Positions 35,684 to 44,965 of a DNA stretch of 64,000 nt are shown here, one piece after another (the first letter of the stretch is position 1; each line of letters begins with the position of its first letter). This DNA comes from Anaerolinea sp. (lineage in GTDB: Bacteria; Chloroflexota; Limnocylindria; Limnocylindrales; CSP1-4): contig PNKK01000012.1 in NCBI GenBank assembly GCA_013822395.1, forward strand, positions 1-64,000. Reading direction: 5' to 3'. The position numbers were made by a program, and so were the translations under genes. Under the pieces are notes generated by a model. That model was given only the letters and a program-made list of their open reading frames with translations. It did no database searches and was not told where the DNA came from.

Positions 35684-35702
35684 CTGCATGGAGTCTATGC
35701 AG
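35684..35702 (+). promoter_or_regulatory. Dyad site A upstream of the oxidoreductase pair
   Basis: CTGCAT-N7-ATGCAG, 44 bp before the GTG start at 35747, with GGCTGGAT adjoining on the right. It matches site B at 32787-32803 in arm sequence, spacing and one flank. Confidence 0.55.
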
Positions 35703-35746
35703 GCTGGATAGGCGGCGCGGGTCCCGGCGCCGGAGCGAGGAGACGC

Positions 35747-37381
35747 GTGGCGCAGCGCTACGACGCGGTGATCATCGGCGGTGGCCACAACGGCCTCATC
35801 TCGGCCGCCTACCTCGCCCGGGCCGGGCTGAGGACGCTGGTGCTGGAGCGCCGGCACGTCCTCGGCGGCGCAGCCGTCACGGAAGAGATCTTCCCCGGTT
35901 TTCGTTTCTCGATCTTCAGCTACGTCGTCTCGCTCCTCCGGCCCGAGATCATTCGCGAGCTGAACCTGCCGGCCCACGGCCTGGACATCCTGCCCCTCGA
36001 TGGCACGTTCACCCCGCTTCGGCCGGGCGAAGGCCCGAAGGGGCCCGACGGCTCGTCCACCGGCGACTATCTGTGGCTGGTCAACGACCACGGACGGACG
36101 ATCCGCGAGCTCCGCCGCTGGTCGAAGAGCGACGCTGAGGCGTACGAGGAATACGGCCAGCTGATGGTCGACATGGCCCGCTTCATCAAGCCGATCCTGT
36201 CGATGGTCCCGCCCGATCCGGCGTCCAACGACCCGCGGCCGTTCATGCCGCTCGGCGGCCTCCTGCGAAGCTTCCAGAAGCTGACCGAACGCCAGCAGGC
36301 GGTGTTCGTCCAGCTGATGACGATGTCGGCGTCCGACTTCCTCGACCAGTGGTTCGAGACGATCCCGCTCAAGGCGACGATGTCCGCGTCGGGGATCATC
36401 GGCACGTACCAGGGGATCAAGAGCCCCGGCACCGCCTACGTCCTCCTCCACCACTACATGGGCGAGATCGACGGCGCCTTCCGCGCGTGGGGCATCCCGA
36501 AGGGCGGGACGGGCGGCATCTCTGAGGCCATCGGCCGCGCGGCGCTCGCACAGGGCGCGGAGATCCGGATGGAGGCCCCCGTGGCGAGGATCCTCGTCCG
36601 CGAGGGGAAGGCGACCGGCGTGGTTCTCGAGTCCGGCGAGGAGATCCTGGCCGACGCCGTCCTGTCGTCCGTCGACAGCCGGCGGACCTTCATCGACCTC
36701 CTGGAGCCCGGCACCCTCGACGCCGACTTCGAGGCCGAGGTGCGCCGGTTCAAGTTCCGCGGCTCTTCGGGCAAGGTGAACATGGCCCTCGACGGCCTGC
36801 CGAGCTTCACGGCCCTGCCCGGTTCCGGGGAGCACCTCCGCGGCGCGATCTCGATCAGCCCGTCGATCGACGAGATGGAGCAGGCCTACGACGACGCGAA
36901 GTACGGGCACTGGAGCCGCCGGCCGTACATCGACATCATCATCCCGACGCTCGTTGATCCGGGGATGGCGCCGCCCGGCAAGCACGTCATGAGCTGCTTC
37001 GTGCAGTACGCGCCGTACCATCTCCACCCGTCGCTCGGCAGCTGGGACGACAACCGTGAGGCGTTCGGCGACGCGGTCGTGGACCGGATCTCGGAGTTTG
37101 CCCCGGACCTCAAGTCGAAGATCCTCCATCGGAACGTCCAGACGCCGCTCGACATCGAGCGGACGACCGGTCTCAGCGAGGGCAACATCTTCCAGGGCGA
37201 GCTGTCGCTCGAGCAGCTGTTCTTCAGCCGGCCGGTGCCGGGCTGGGCCCGCTTCCGGACCCCCGTCCGCGACCTCTGGTTGTGCGGGTCGGCGACGCAC
37301 CCGGGCGGCGGGATCATGGGTGCCAACGGGCGGATCGCCGCGATGGAGCTGCTCCGCGCCGGCGGCAGGAGGGTGGCGTGA
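35747..37381 (+). CDS. Phytoene-dehydrogenase-like FAD oxidoreductase, paralogue 1
   Basis: 544-aa flavoprotein of the carotenoid-desaturase/NAD(P)-FAD oxidoreductase family. The N-terminal dinucleotide-binding motif is AVIIGGGHNGLISAAYLARAG, followed by LVLERRHVLGGAA, the GG doublet region (GGTGGISEAIGRAAL), and the C-terminal FAD-contacting LCGSATHPGGGIMGANGRIAAME. GTG 35747 follows GCGAGGAG. No other carotenoid genes are present, so the substrate is open. The stop overlaps the next start (TGATG); the two genes are tandem paralogues. Confidence 0.88.
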   Translation: MAQRYDAVIIGGGHNGLISAAYLARAGLRTLVLERRHVLGGAAVTEEIFPGFRFSIFSYVVSLLRPEIIRELNLPAHGLDILPLDGTFTPLRPGEGPKGPDGSSTGDYLWLVNDHGRTIRELRRWSKSDAEAYEEYGQLMVDMARFIKPILSMVPPDPASNDPRPFMPLGGLLRSFQKLTERQQAVFVQLMTMSASDFLDQWFETIPLKATMSASGIIGTYQGIKSPGTAYVLLHHYMGEIDGAFRAWGIPKGGTGGISEAIGRAALAQGAEIRMEAPVARILVREGKATGVVLESGEEILADAVLSSVDSRRTFIDLLEPGTLDADFEAEVRRFKFRGSSGKVNMALDGLPSFTALPGSGEHLRGAISISPSIDEMEQAYDDAKYGHWSRRPYIDIIIPTLVDPGMAPPGKHVMSCFVQYAPYHLHPSLGSWDDNREAFGDAVVDRISEFAPDLKSKILHRNVQTPLDIERTTGLSEGNIFQGELSLEQLFFSRPVPGWARFRTPVRDLWLCGSATHPGGGIMGANGRIAAMELLRAGGRRVA

Positions 37382-39012
37382 TGGCCGGGACCTCGACGAT
37401 CTCGACCGCGCAGCCCTGGGACGCCGTCGTCGTCGGCGGCGGCCACAACGCGCTCGTCACCGCCGCGTACCTGGCGAGGGGCGGTCTCCGAACGCTCCTG
37501 CTGGAGCGGCGCGAGCGGGTCGGCGGCGCGGCCGACACGACCGAGCTCGGCCCCGGCCTCCGCGTGCCGGCGCTCGCCCACACCGTCGGGCGGCTCCGGC
37601 CATCCGTGCACCGGGACCTGGCCCTGCGGCGCCACGGTCTCGCCCTCCTGGCCCCGGACGTGCGCGTCTTCGCCCCGAGCGCCGACGGGCCGGCCGTGAC
37701 GCTCTGGGGCGACGTCGCCCGGACGGCGGACGGGCTGCGGGCGATCTCCGCGCGCGATGCCGACGCGTATCCCGCGTTCGACCGGCTCGTCCGATCGCTC
37801 GGGCGATTCCTCGATGAGCTCGGCCGGTCGACACCGCCGGACGTCAAGTCACCCGGAATCGGCGATGCGCTCACCGGCCTGAAGCTCGGGCGCACGTTCC
37901 GGGGGCTCGGCAGGAGCGACTCGCGGACAATCCTCCGGGTCCTGCCGATGGCCGTCGCGGATTTCGTGGCCGAGGCGTTCGAGACGGACGCGCTCCGGGC
38001 GGCCATCGCCTGGCGCGGCGTCCGCTACTGCTCGGTCGGGCCGTGGTCGGCCGGCACGGCGGCGATCCTGCTGCTCGAGTCGGCCGGCAATGATGGCGGC
38101 GCCAGCGGCGACTCGGTGTTCGTTCGGGGCGGGCCCGGCGCGTTGTCGGCGGCGCTGGCCTCCGCCGCCCGGGCAGCTGGTGCGGAGGTCCGGACCGACG
38201 CGGAGGTCGCGGCGATCACGTCACGAGATGGGCGAGCGACCGGCGTCGTCCTCGCGTCCGGCGAGGAGATCGCGGCCCGCGCCGTCGTCTCCGGACTCGA
38301 TCCGAAGCGGACGCTGGTCGGACTCGTGGATCCCGTCGCCCTGGGACCGAGCCTCGGCTGGCGCGCCGGCAACATCAGGACGCCGGGCGTCGTGGCCAAG
38401 GTGAACCTCGCCCTGAGGAAGCTCCCGAAGTTCGCCGCCGCCGGCGATGATGGCGAGCGACTCCTTCGCGGGCGGATCGTCGTCGCACCCGGGATCGACG
38501 CCATGGAGCGCGCGTTCGACGCCTCGAAATACGGCCGGGCGAGCGAAACGCCGATCCTCGAGGCGACGATCCCATCCCTCGTGGATCCCTCGCTCGTCGA
38601 GGGCGCGAAGCCAGGCTCGCACGTCATGAGCGTCATCGCCCAGTACGCGCCGTACCGGCTCCGGGACGGTGACTGGGCAAGCGGTGCCGAGGCCTTCGGC
38701 GACGTGGTCGTCCGGACGCTCGAGACCGTGGCGCCCGGCATCGAGAAGCTGGTGACGCACCGCCAGGTGATCACGCCGCTGGACCTGGAGCGCGACTTCG
38801 GGCTGACCGGCGGCCATCCGCTCCATGCCGAGCCGGGCCTGGACCAGTTCTACGCGTGGCGCCCGCTCCTGGGGCACGCCCGCTACCGCATCGGCGGCCT
38901 CCAAGGGCTGTATCTCTGTGGCTCCGGCGCACATCCCGGCGGCGGGATCACCGGCGGCCCCGGCCAGAACGCCGCCCGCGAGATCCTCGCCGACGCGAAG
39001 AAGCGGCGGTAG
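37381..39012 (+). CDS. Phytoene-dehydrogenase-like FAD oxidoreductase, paralogue 2
   Basis: 543 aa, homologous along its length to the preceding gene. It has AVVVGGGHNALVTAAYLARGG and LLLERRERVGGAA at the N-terminus, GGPGALSAALASAARAAGAEV in the middle, and LCGSGAHPGGGITGGPGQNAARE at the C-terminus. Shared internal landmarks (SHVMSVIAQYAPY versus KHVMSCFVQYAPY) show an old tandem duplication. The one-base overlap with paralogue 1 suggests coupled synthesis and perhaps a heteromer. Confidence 0.87.
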   Translation: MAGTSTISTAQPWDAVVVGGGHNALVTAAYLARGGLRTLLLERRERVGGAADTTELGPGLRVPALAHTVGRLRPSVHRDLALRRHGLALLAPDVRVFAPSADGPAVTLWGDVARTADGLRAISARDADAYPAFDRLVRSLGRFLDELGRSTPPDVKSPGIGDALTGLKLGRTFRGLGRSDSRTILRVLPMAVADFVAEAFETDALRAAIAWRGVRYCSVGPWSAGTAAILLLESAGNDGGASGDSVFVRGGPGALSAALASAARAAGAEVRTDAEVAAITSRDGRATGVVLASGEEIAARAVVSGLDPKRTLVGLVDPVALGPSLGWRAGNIRTPGVVAKVNLALRKLPKFAAAGDDGERLLRGRIVVAPGIDAMERAFDASKYGRASETPILEATIPSLVDPSLVEGAKPGSHVMSVIAQYAPYRLRDGDWASGAEAFGDVVVRTLETVAPGIEKLVTHRQVITPLDLERDFGLTGGHPLHAEPGLDQFYAWRPLLGHARYRIGGLQGLYLCGSGAHPGGGITGGPGQNAAREILADAKKRR

Positions 39013-39262
39013 CGGGCCGGTCTCGCGGTCGGTTGCCGCACGCCTCACTCGCCGCAGGCCCCCGGATGCGGCGTCATGTGGTCGAATCCCTCAGATCGTC
39101 ACCTGGTGACGACTCGACGCGGTTTCGCGAGGTTCACCCCGAATCGGAGCTCGGCTTCACACTCGGCCCGGTCCGCGATCGCCGCCGATACGGGTGAGCT
39201 CGTCTCGAGCCGTCACGCCATGTCGATCTGAGAAGGCCCAGTGCCGGGATCGCGTCCGCGTA
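39013..39262. other. Convergent intergenic region with palindrome and 26-bp repeated motif
   Basis: Between two convergent gene ends. It contains a perfect palindrome CGTCACC-T-GGTGACG (39097-39111) and the second copy of a motif CCGTCAC-N3-ATGTCGATCTGAGAAG (39210-39235), whose other copy is at 30731-30756. No coding signal was found. Confidence 0.5.
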
Positions 39263-40489
39263 TCAGACGGAGGGATCGGTGCGGGCGCCCGACTCGGACT
39301 GGCCCGCGACATCGACTTCCACGTCCGCATCGGTCGCCGGATCAGGCTCGCGCGGAACCCGGACCGGACGGCCCTCGCGCCGGCCCAAACGCTCCGCGGC
39401 GCGCGCGGCGACCGGCGACGTGTCCACGTTCCGGCCGAGCGAGTGGAGGAAGAACGCGGACAGCACCGCGGCGATCGGTATCCCGAAGATCGCGCCGCCG
39501 ATCCCGGCGATCTTGCCGCCGACGAGGACGGAGCCCAGGACGATGATCGGGTGAATCCGGAGCGCCTGGGCCATCAGGCGCGGCTGGAGCGCGTTCATGA
39601 CGACGAGCCACCCGGCGGCCATCACGATGAGCGTGCCCAGCGTCGCGTCCGGTTTTGCGACCAGCGCGACGAGGACCGGCGGCGCCCAGGCGAGGAACGG
39701 CCCGAAGAACGGGATCGCCATCAGCAGCCCGGCCGCGGCCGCGGTCCCGGCGAGGTAGTCCAGCCCGAAGACCGCGCTCGCGATGACCGCGACGGCCGCA
39801 TACACGATCCCCAGGATGGCCTGGCCACGGAGGAACCCGCCGAACGACCGCGCGACGCTCGTCTCGAGGAGCCGGGCCTCCTCCTTGTACTGCGGTGGGA
39901 CGAGCCGGAAGACCGAGGCGAGGAGCCGATCGCGGTCGGCGACCATGTAGAGCGACAGGATCACGATGAGCAGCAGGTTCGCAATGGCGCCGAGGCTCGC
40001 GACGGCGACCTGCTGGAGCGGACCTGCGAGCTGCGTGGCGTAGCGGTTCAGGTTGTCGAGAAAGGTCGATGCCTGGGCCGCGAGGTCGACGTCGATGAAG
40101 CCGAGGCTGTCGAGCCGCCGCTGCCAGGGGGCCAGGGTCCGCGGCAGGTCGTCGCGAAGGGTCGGGACGCTCGCGATGAAGTCTGCGACCGAGGTCGCCA
40201 GCGCGCCCGCAACGGCGACCGCGAGGATCACGAGACCGCCGAACAGGAGGATGTAGACGACGAAGACCGCCCCGGCGCGGGACAGGAACGGGATCGTCGC
40301 CACCCGCGCCACGAGCGGTGTGAGGATGAAGGCGAGGAGCCAGGCGAGGAAGAAGATGAGGATGAGGTCGCCGAACGCGGCGAGGAGGTTCGCGAGGTAG
40401 CCCAGGACGACGAACAGCAGGGCGACGGCCGTGAGGAAGAGGATGGCGTCCAGCCAGCGACGCTCGCGCGGCGTCAGCTCGAAGCCCAT
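39263..40489 (-). CDS. AI-2E family transporter (PerM/TqsA type)
   Basis: 408-aa integral membrane protein of the AI-2 exporter superfamily. Paired N-terminal helices (AILFLTAVALLFVVLGYLANLL, LILIFFLAWLLAFILTPLV), a long central soluble segment (about 95-160), and the diagnostic C-terminal helices IPFFGPFLAWAPPVLVAL and GSVLVGGKIAGIGGAIFGIPIAAVL are all visible. The C-terminal tail of about 55 residues is polar. The substrate is unknown; the family name does not prove autoinducer transport. Confidence 0.88.
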   Translation of the reverse strand: MGFELTPRERRWLDAILFLTAVALLFVVLGYLANLLAAFGDLILIFFLAWLLAFILTPLVARVATIPFLSRAGAVFVVYILLFGGLVILAVAVAGALATSVADFIASVPTLRDDLPRTLAPWQRRLDSLGFIDVDLAAQASTFLDNLNRYATQLAGPLQQVAVASLGAIANLLLIVILSLYMVADRDRLLASVFRLVPPQYKEEARLLETSVARSFGGFLRGQAILGIVYAAVAVIASAVFGLDYLAGTAAAAGLLMAIPFFGPFLAWAPPVLVALVAKPDATLGTLIVMAAGWLVVMNALQPRLMAQALRIHPIIVLGSVLVGGKIAGIGGAIFGIPIAAVLSAFFLHSLGRNVDTSPVAARAAERLGRREGRPVRVPREPDPATDADVEVDVAGQSESGARTDPSV

Positions 40490-40518
40490 CTCGCGCGCCC
40501 TCCTCGTTCGCGTCCGGC

Positions 40519-41532
40519 CTACCGGAGCCCCATCTTCTCGCGGACCTCGGCCATCGTCGCCGCCGCGATCGGCCGGAGGCGGTCCGCCCCGGCCTCGAGG
40601 ATCCCCTCGACACGATCCGGGTGGCCCGTGAGCTCGGCGTAGCGCTCCCGGGCCGGAGCGTAGTGGCGGATGATCCGGTCGGCAAGGAGCCGTTTCGTGT
40701 CGACGCAGCCGGTCCGAGCGGTCCGCTCGCCGTCCTGGATCTCGAGGTAGTCCTCGCCGAAGAACCGGTGGAGCTGGCAGACGTTGCAGACCTCGGGGCG
40801 GCCGGGGTCGGTCCGTTTGATCCGTTGCGTGTCGGTCACCATCGACATCACCTGCTGCCGGATCACGTCCGGCGCCGCGAGGATGTCGATCGTGTTGCCG
40901 ATCGACTTGCTCATCCGGCGCAGCCCGTCGGTGCCCATGACGACGGGCGTTTCAGTGTGGACCTCGCGGGGCTCCGGAAACGTCTCGCCGTAGCGCCGGT
41001 TGAACGCGCGGACGATCTCGCGGGACAGCTCGAGGTGGGCGGACTGGTCGCCGCCGACGGGCACGATCGAGGCCTTGTACATCGCGATATCGGCCGCTTG
41101 GAGGACCGGGTACGTGAGCAGCGCGTGGTTGATGTCGTCGGGCCGGGCCTCCCGCTTCTCCTTGAAGCTGGGCGTCCGCTCGACCCAGCTGACCGGCGTG
41201 ACGGTCGCGAGCAGCCAGGCGAGCTCCGTGTGCTCGGGGCGATGGCTCTGGACGAACAGCGTGCAGCGGTCCGGATCGAGGCCGAGGGCGAGCAGTGAGG
41301 CCGCCATCTCGAAGGTCCGCTGGCGGAGGACCTCGCCTTCGTGGACGGTCGTCAGGGCGTGGTAGTCGACGATGCAGTAGATCGCCTCGTATTCGTCCTG
41401 GAGCCGGACGTAGTTGCGGATCGCCCCGAGGTCGTTGCCGATGTGGGGCGCGCCCGACGGCTGGATGCCGCTGAAGGTCCGGAGGGGCGCCGCCGCGGCG
41501 CGCGCGGGAAAGGCGGTCATGGGGCTCGTCAT
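40519..41532 (-). CDS. trpS: Tryptophanyl-tRNA synthetase
   Basis: 337-aa class I aminoacyl-tRNA synthetase. The HIGH-type motif is SGAPHIGND and the KMSKS-type motif is RRMSKSIGN; SGIQPSG at the N-terminus, YPVLQAADI and VGGDQSAHLELSREI are specific for TrpRS. The ATG at 41532 is chosen at the start of conserved sequence. Divergent from hom, with 119 bp between; no T-box was recognised. Confidence 0.95.
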   Translation of the reverse strand: MTSPMTAFPARAAAAPLRTFSGIQPSGAPHIGNDLGAIRNYVRLQDEYEAIYCIVDYHALTTVHEGEVLRQRTFEMAASLLALGLDPDRCTLFVQSHRPEHTELAWLLATVTPVSWVERTPSFKEKREARPDDINHALLTYPVLQAADIAMYKASIVPVGGDQSAHLELSREIVRAFNRRYGETFPEPREVHTETPVVMGTDGLRRMSKSIGNTIDILAAPDVIRQQVMSMVTDTQRIKRTDPGRPEVCNVCQLHRFFGEDYLEIQDGERTARTGCVDTKRLLADRIIRHYAPARERYAELTGHPDRVEGILEAGADRLRPIAAATMAEVREKMGLR

Positions 41533-41651
41533 GGTCAGCCGAGTGTAGCCGAGGCGCCGGACGCCGCGACGATCCGTCCGGGAGACCTCGTACCATTCCC
41601 CGCGATGACGCCTGCTCCCGCGATGGTGCCTTCGATCCCTTCGGTCCGACC

Positions 41652-42767
41652 ATGACCGCGCCCCTCCGCGTCGCGGTCCTCGGCGCCGGGACGGTGGGCC
41701 GTGAGGTGATCCGCGCGCTGCTCGATCGGCCGGGATCACTCCGCTCCGCGGACGGGGCGCGGCTCGAGCTCGGCGGCGTCGCCGTTCGCGACATCGCCCG
41801 GGCGGTGGCCGCCGGCATCCCGGAGGCGCTGCTCACCGACGCGCCGGCCCACCTCGTTGCGACACCGGAGACCGACGTCGTGGTGGAGTTGATGGGCGGA
41901 GATGAGCCAGCCCGGACCCTCATCGCCGCAGCCCTGACGGCGGGCAAGGCGGTCGTCACCGCGAACAAGCACGTCCTCGCCCGCCATGGGCCGGAGCTCG
42001 AGGCCATCGCCCGGCGAACGGGCGCGGCCCTCCGGTTCGAGGCCGCCGTCGGCGGCGGGATCCCCGTCCTGGGGCCGCTGGCCCTGGACCTCGCGGCCAA
42101 CCGGTTCGAAGCCGTCCGCGGGATCGTCAACGGGACGACGAACTTCATCCTCACCGCGATGGCATCGGAGGGCCGAGCGTACGCGGACGTCCTCGCCGAC
42201 GCCCAGCGCGCCGGGTTCGCGGAAGCCGATCCACGCGGCGACGTCGAGGGCGTTGACGCGGCGAACAAGCTGGTCGTGCTCGCCCGGCAGGCGTTCGGGC
42301 GATGGCTGGAGGTCGGGTCGGTCGCACGGATGCCGGAGCTGGTCGCGGGTGGCCTGGGAGCCCCCGGCATCACCGGCGTGACGATGGAGGACATCGCCGC
42401 CGCCGCCGCGCGCGGCCTCGCGATCAAGCTCGTCGTGTCCGCGGTCTGGTCGGACGATGGCGTCATCTCCGCGGCCGCCCTGCCGTCGGCGGTCCCGCTC
42501 GACACGCCGCTCGGACGGGCGGACGGGGTCCTCAACCGGATCGAGGTGGACGGCGTCCCGGTGGGTCGCGTGGCCTTCGCCGGACCGGGAGCCGGCGGCC
42601 CGGCGACGTCGTCGGCCGTGCTCGGCGACCTGATGGCCGTCGCGCGGGGCGCGGGCAGCACCTGGGCCGGCCTGGCCGCGGCCGCCGGATCCTTCATCGC
42701 GAACCGCCCCACGGCCAGCGAGACCTTCGATGCGCCGTCCGGAGCCCGCTACCCGGTGCTCAGGTGA
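41652..42767 (+). CDS. hom: Homoserine dehydrogenase (no ACT domain)
   Basis: 371 aa. It reduces aspartate semialdehyde to homoserine. The N-terminal NAD(P) loop is [13 protein letters not shown], the catalytic segment is [12 protein letters not shown], and [16 protein letters not shown] plus [18 protein letters not shown] are family signatures. The C-terminal regulatory ACT domain of the longer enzymes is missing, so feedback control must act elsewhere, probably on LysC. First gene of hom-thrC-thrB; the stop overlaps thrC (GTGA). Confidence 0.95.
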   Translation: MTAPLRVAVLGAGTVGREVIRALLDRPGSLRSADGARLELGGVAVRDIARAVAAGIPEALLTDAPAHLVATPETDVVVELMGGDEPARTLIAAALTAGKAVVTANKHVLARHGPELEAIARRTGAALRFEAAVGGGIPVLGPLALDLAANRFEAVRGIVNGTTNFILTAMASEGRAYADVLADAQRAGFAEADPRGDVEGVDAANKLVVLARQAFGRWLEVGSVARMPELVAGGLGAPGITGVTMEDIAAAAARGLAIKLVVSAVWSDDGVISAAALPSAVPLDTPLGRADGVLNRIEVDGVPVGRVAFAGPGAGGPATSSAVLGDLMAVARGAGSTWAGLAAAAGSFIANRPTASETFDAPSGARYPVLR

Positions 42768-43843
42768 CGACCACAGGGTCGGGTCCTCGCCCGCGGCTGA
42801 TGGACCGCTACCGCCCGTGGCTGCCGGTCTCGGACGCCACCCCGGCGCTCTCGCTCGGGGAGGGCGCGACGCCCCTCGTCCACCTCCGCCGCCTCGGCGG
42901 GCAGCTTGGTCTCACCAACCTCCACGTCAAGATCGAGGGGATGAACCCGACCGGCTCCTTCAAGGACCGCGGGATGGTCGTCGCGGTCGCCAAGGCTCTC
43001 GAGGCCGGGGCCCGGTCCATCATCTGTGCCTCCACCGGCAACACGTCAGCGTCGGCGGCGGCCTACGGCGCGGCGGCCGGCCTGGAGGTCGTCGTCGTCC
43101 TGCCGAAGGGCGCGATCGCGATCGGCAAGCTCCTCCAGGCACTCGTCGCCAGCGCCCGGGTCGTGGCCATCGACGGCAACTTCGACCAGGCGCTGGCGGT
43201 CGTCCGCGAGCTGGCGGCCCGCGACGACCACCCGATCACGCTCGTGAACTCGGTCAACCCGCACCGGCTCGCCGGGCAAAAGACCGCGGCGTTCGAGATC
43301 TGCGACGACCTGGGTCGGGCCCCGGACATCCTCGCGATCCCGGTCGGCAACGCCGGGAACATCAGCGCCTACTGGGCCGGCTTCACCGACTATGTGATGG
43401 CCGGGATCGTCGAGCGCCGCCCGCGGATGCTCGGCTTCCAGGCGGCCGGCGCGGCGCCGATCGTGCTGGGCCACCCGGTCGAGCAGCCGGATACGATCGC
43501 GACGGCGATCCGGATCGGCAACCCGGCGTCGTGGACGCTCGCGACGGAGGCCCGCGACGAGTCGGGGGGGCGGATCGAGGCGGTCACGGACGAGGAGATC
43601 CTCGCCGCCTACCGTGATGTCGTCCGGCTGGAGGGGATCTTCTGCGAGCCGTCCTCGGCGGCGAGCCTCGCCGGCGTCGCGAAGCTGGCAAGGGCGGGCG
43701 AGCTGGACCAGGATGCCCTGATCGTCGCCGTCCTGACCGGGAACGGCCTGAAGGACCCACATACGGCCGAGGCGCACGCGGGCGCTAGCATCCTGGACGC
43801 GGCGCCGACGGTGGACGCGGTTCGGGCGGTGCTCGAATGGTGA
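42764..43843 (+). CDS. thrC: Threonine synthase
   Basis: 359-aa PLP enzyme converting phosphohomoserine to threonine. The PLP Lys67 is in PTGSFKDRG, with [13 protein letters not shown] and the glycine-rich [12 protein letters not shown] phosphate loop. GTG 42764 overlaps the hom stop; an in-frame ATG at 42800 (MDRYRPW) is a possible alternative start. It is the short thrC type without the N-terminal extension. Confidence 0.95.
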   Translation: MTTTGSGPRPRLMDRYRPWLPVSDATPALSLGEGATPLVHLRRLGGQLGLTNLHVKIEGMNPTGSFKDRGMVVAVAKALEAGARSIICASTGNTSASAAAYGAAAGLEVVVVLPKGAIAIGKLLQALVASARVVAIDGNFDQALAVVRELAARDDHPITLVNSVNPHRLAGQKTAAFEICDDLGRAPDILAIPVGNAGNISAYWAGFTDYVMAGIVERRPRMLGFQAAGAAPIVLGHPVEQPDTIATAIRIGNPASWTLATEARDESGGRIEAVTDEEILAAYRDVVRLEGIFCEPSSAASLAGVAKLARAGELDQDALIVAVLTGNGLKDPHTAEAHAGASILDAAPTVDAVRAVLEW

Positions 43844-43880
43844 ACGGCGGGCCCCCGCGGCCGCGTGGGAACCGCGCCCG

Positions 43881-44843
43881 ATGGTGACCAGCTGGCTGGC
43901 CGAGCTCGACGGTCGCCGGGTCGCGGTCGAGGTGCCGGCGACGACGGCGAACCTCGGCGCGGGCTACGACTGCCTCGGCATGGCGCTCGAGCTGACGAAC
44001 CGCGTCGGCCTGGAAGTCAGGAGCTGGAGCCGCAGCGGCATCGAGCTGTCGGTGGACGGGGAGGGGGCTGGTGAGCTGCCGGCGGATCGCCGCAACCGCT
44101 TCGTCGAGGGAGTCGAGACGGCGATCCGGGAGGCGCGCGGAGCGCTGCCCGAGGGCGCCAGCTGGCGGATCGAGATGATCAACCGGATCCCGCTCGCGCG
44201 CGGGCTCGGGTCCAGCGCGGCCGCGACCGTGGGCGGCCTCCTCGCCGCGAACGCGCTCCTCGGCAACGTCCTCGCGCCCGCGGAACTGCTCCGGCTCGCG
44301 ACGGCGATCGAGGGGCATCCGGACAACGCCGCCGCCGCGCTTCTCGGCGGGTTCGTCGTGTCCGCGGCGATCGGCGAGGGGGTCGAGGGGATCCGATTCG
44401 ACGTCCCGCGCGGCATCCGTGCCGTCATCTTCGTCCCGGACCTCCGGCTCGCCACGAACGAGATGCGTCGCGTCCTCCCGGTCAGGGTGCCCCGCGCGGA
44501 CGCGGTCGCGAACCTTGGACGCGTAGCGATCGGCGTCGCGGGGATCGCCACGGGCCGGCGGGACGCCCTCCGCCTGCTGACCGAGGACCGGCTCCACGAG
44601 CCGTATCGGGCGACCGTCTATCCGCAGCTCCCCCGGATGGTCGGGGATGCGCGCGCCGCGGGGGCGCTCGGGGCATGCCTGAGCGGGGCTGGGTCCGCGA
44701 TCATCGCCTTCACGGACACCGTGGCCGGCGTCGCGCGGATCGAGGCGGCATTCCGCGCGGCCGCGGCGGACACGGACCTGCCGGGCCGGGTCGAGGTCGT
44801 GGCGCCGCGCAACGCCGGCGCGAGAGTGATCGCCGAGCCCTGA
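43881..44843 (+). CDS. thrB: Homoserine kinase
   Basis: 320-aa GHMP kinase with the N-terminal PATTANLGAGYDCLGMAL, the ATP loop PLARGLGSSAAATVGG and the C-terminal GACLSGAGSAIIAF. It phosphorylates homoserine for ThrC. ATG 43881 is 37 bp after the thrC stop. The stop codon lies within the first copy of a 35-bp direct repeat. Confidence 0.95.
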   Translation: MVTSWLAELDGRRVAVEVPATTANLGAGYDCLGMALELTNRVGLEVRSWSRSGIELSVDGEGAGELPADRRNRFVEGVETAIREARGALPEGASWRIEMINRIPLARGLGSSAAATVGGLLAANALLGNVLAPAELLRLATAIEGHPDNAAAALLGGFVVSAAIGEGVEGIRFDVPRGIRAVIFVPDLRLATNEMRRVLPVRVPRADAVANLGRVAIGVAGIATGRRDALRLLTEDRLHEPYRATVYPQLPRMVGDARAAGALGACLSGAGSAIIAFTDTVAGVARIEAAFRAAAADTDLPGRVEVVAPRNAGARVIAEP

Positions 44844-44947
44844 ACGGCGGCCCTTCGGGGTCGATCGGTTGACGGCGGGGCCCGAACGGCTCCCGAGACG
44901 CGGTCTCCGATCTGAACGGCGGCCCTTCGGGATCGATCGGTTGACGG
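44841..44947. repeat. 35-bp direct repeat spanning the thrB stop
   Basis: Copies at 44841-44875 and 44913-44947 differ at one base. Both begin TGAACGGCGGCCCTTCGGG, and the first TGA is the thrB stop codon. The spacing between copies is 72 bp. Confidence 0.9.
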
Positions 44948-44965
44948 ACCTCGGACACTGGGTCC

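Noticed and set aside
39075-39095. tRNA T-loop-like GGTCGAATCCC
   Set aside because: The TTC of the T-loop is missing and no acceptor or anticodon stem can be formed around it.
39194-40642. A 482-codon plus-strand frame opposite the AI-2E transporter
   Set aside because: Highly charged shadow frame; the minus strand encodes clear membrane helices.
41533-41651. T-box leader for trpS
   Set aside because: The trpS upstream region is short, shared with hom, and lacks the T-box sequence and specifier loop.
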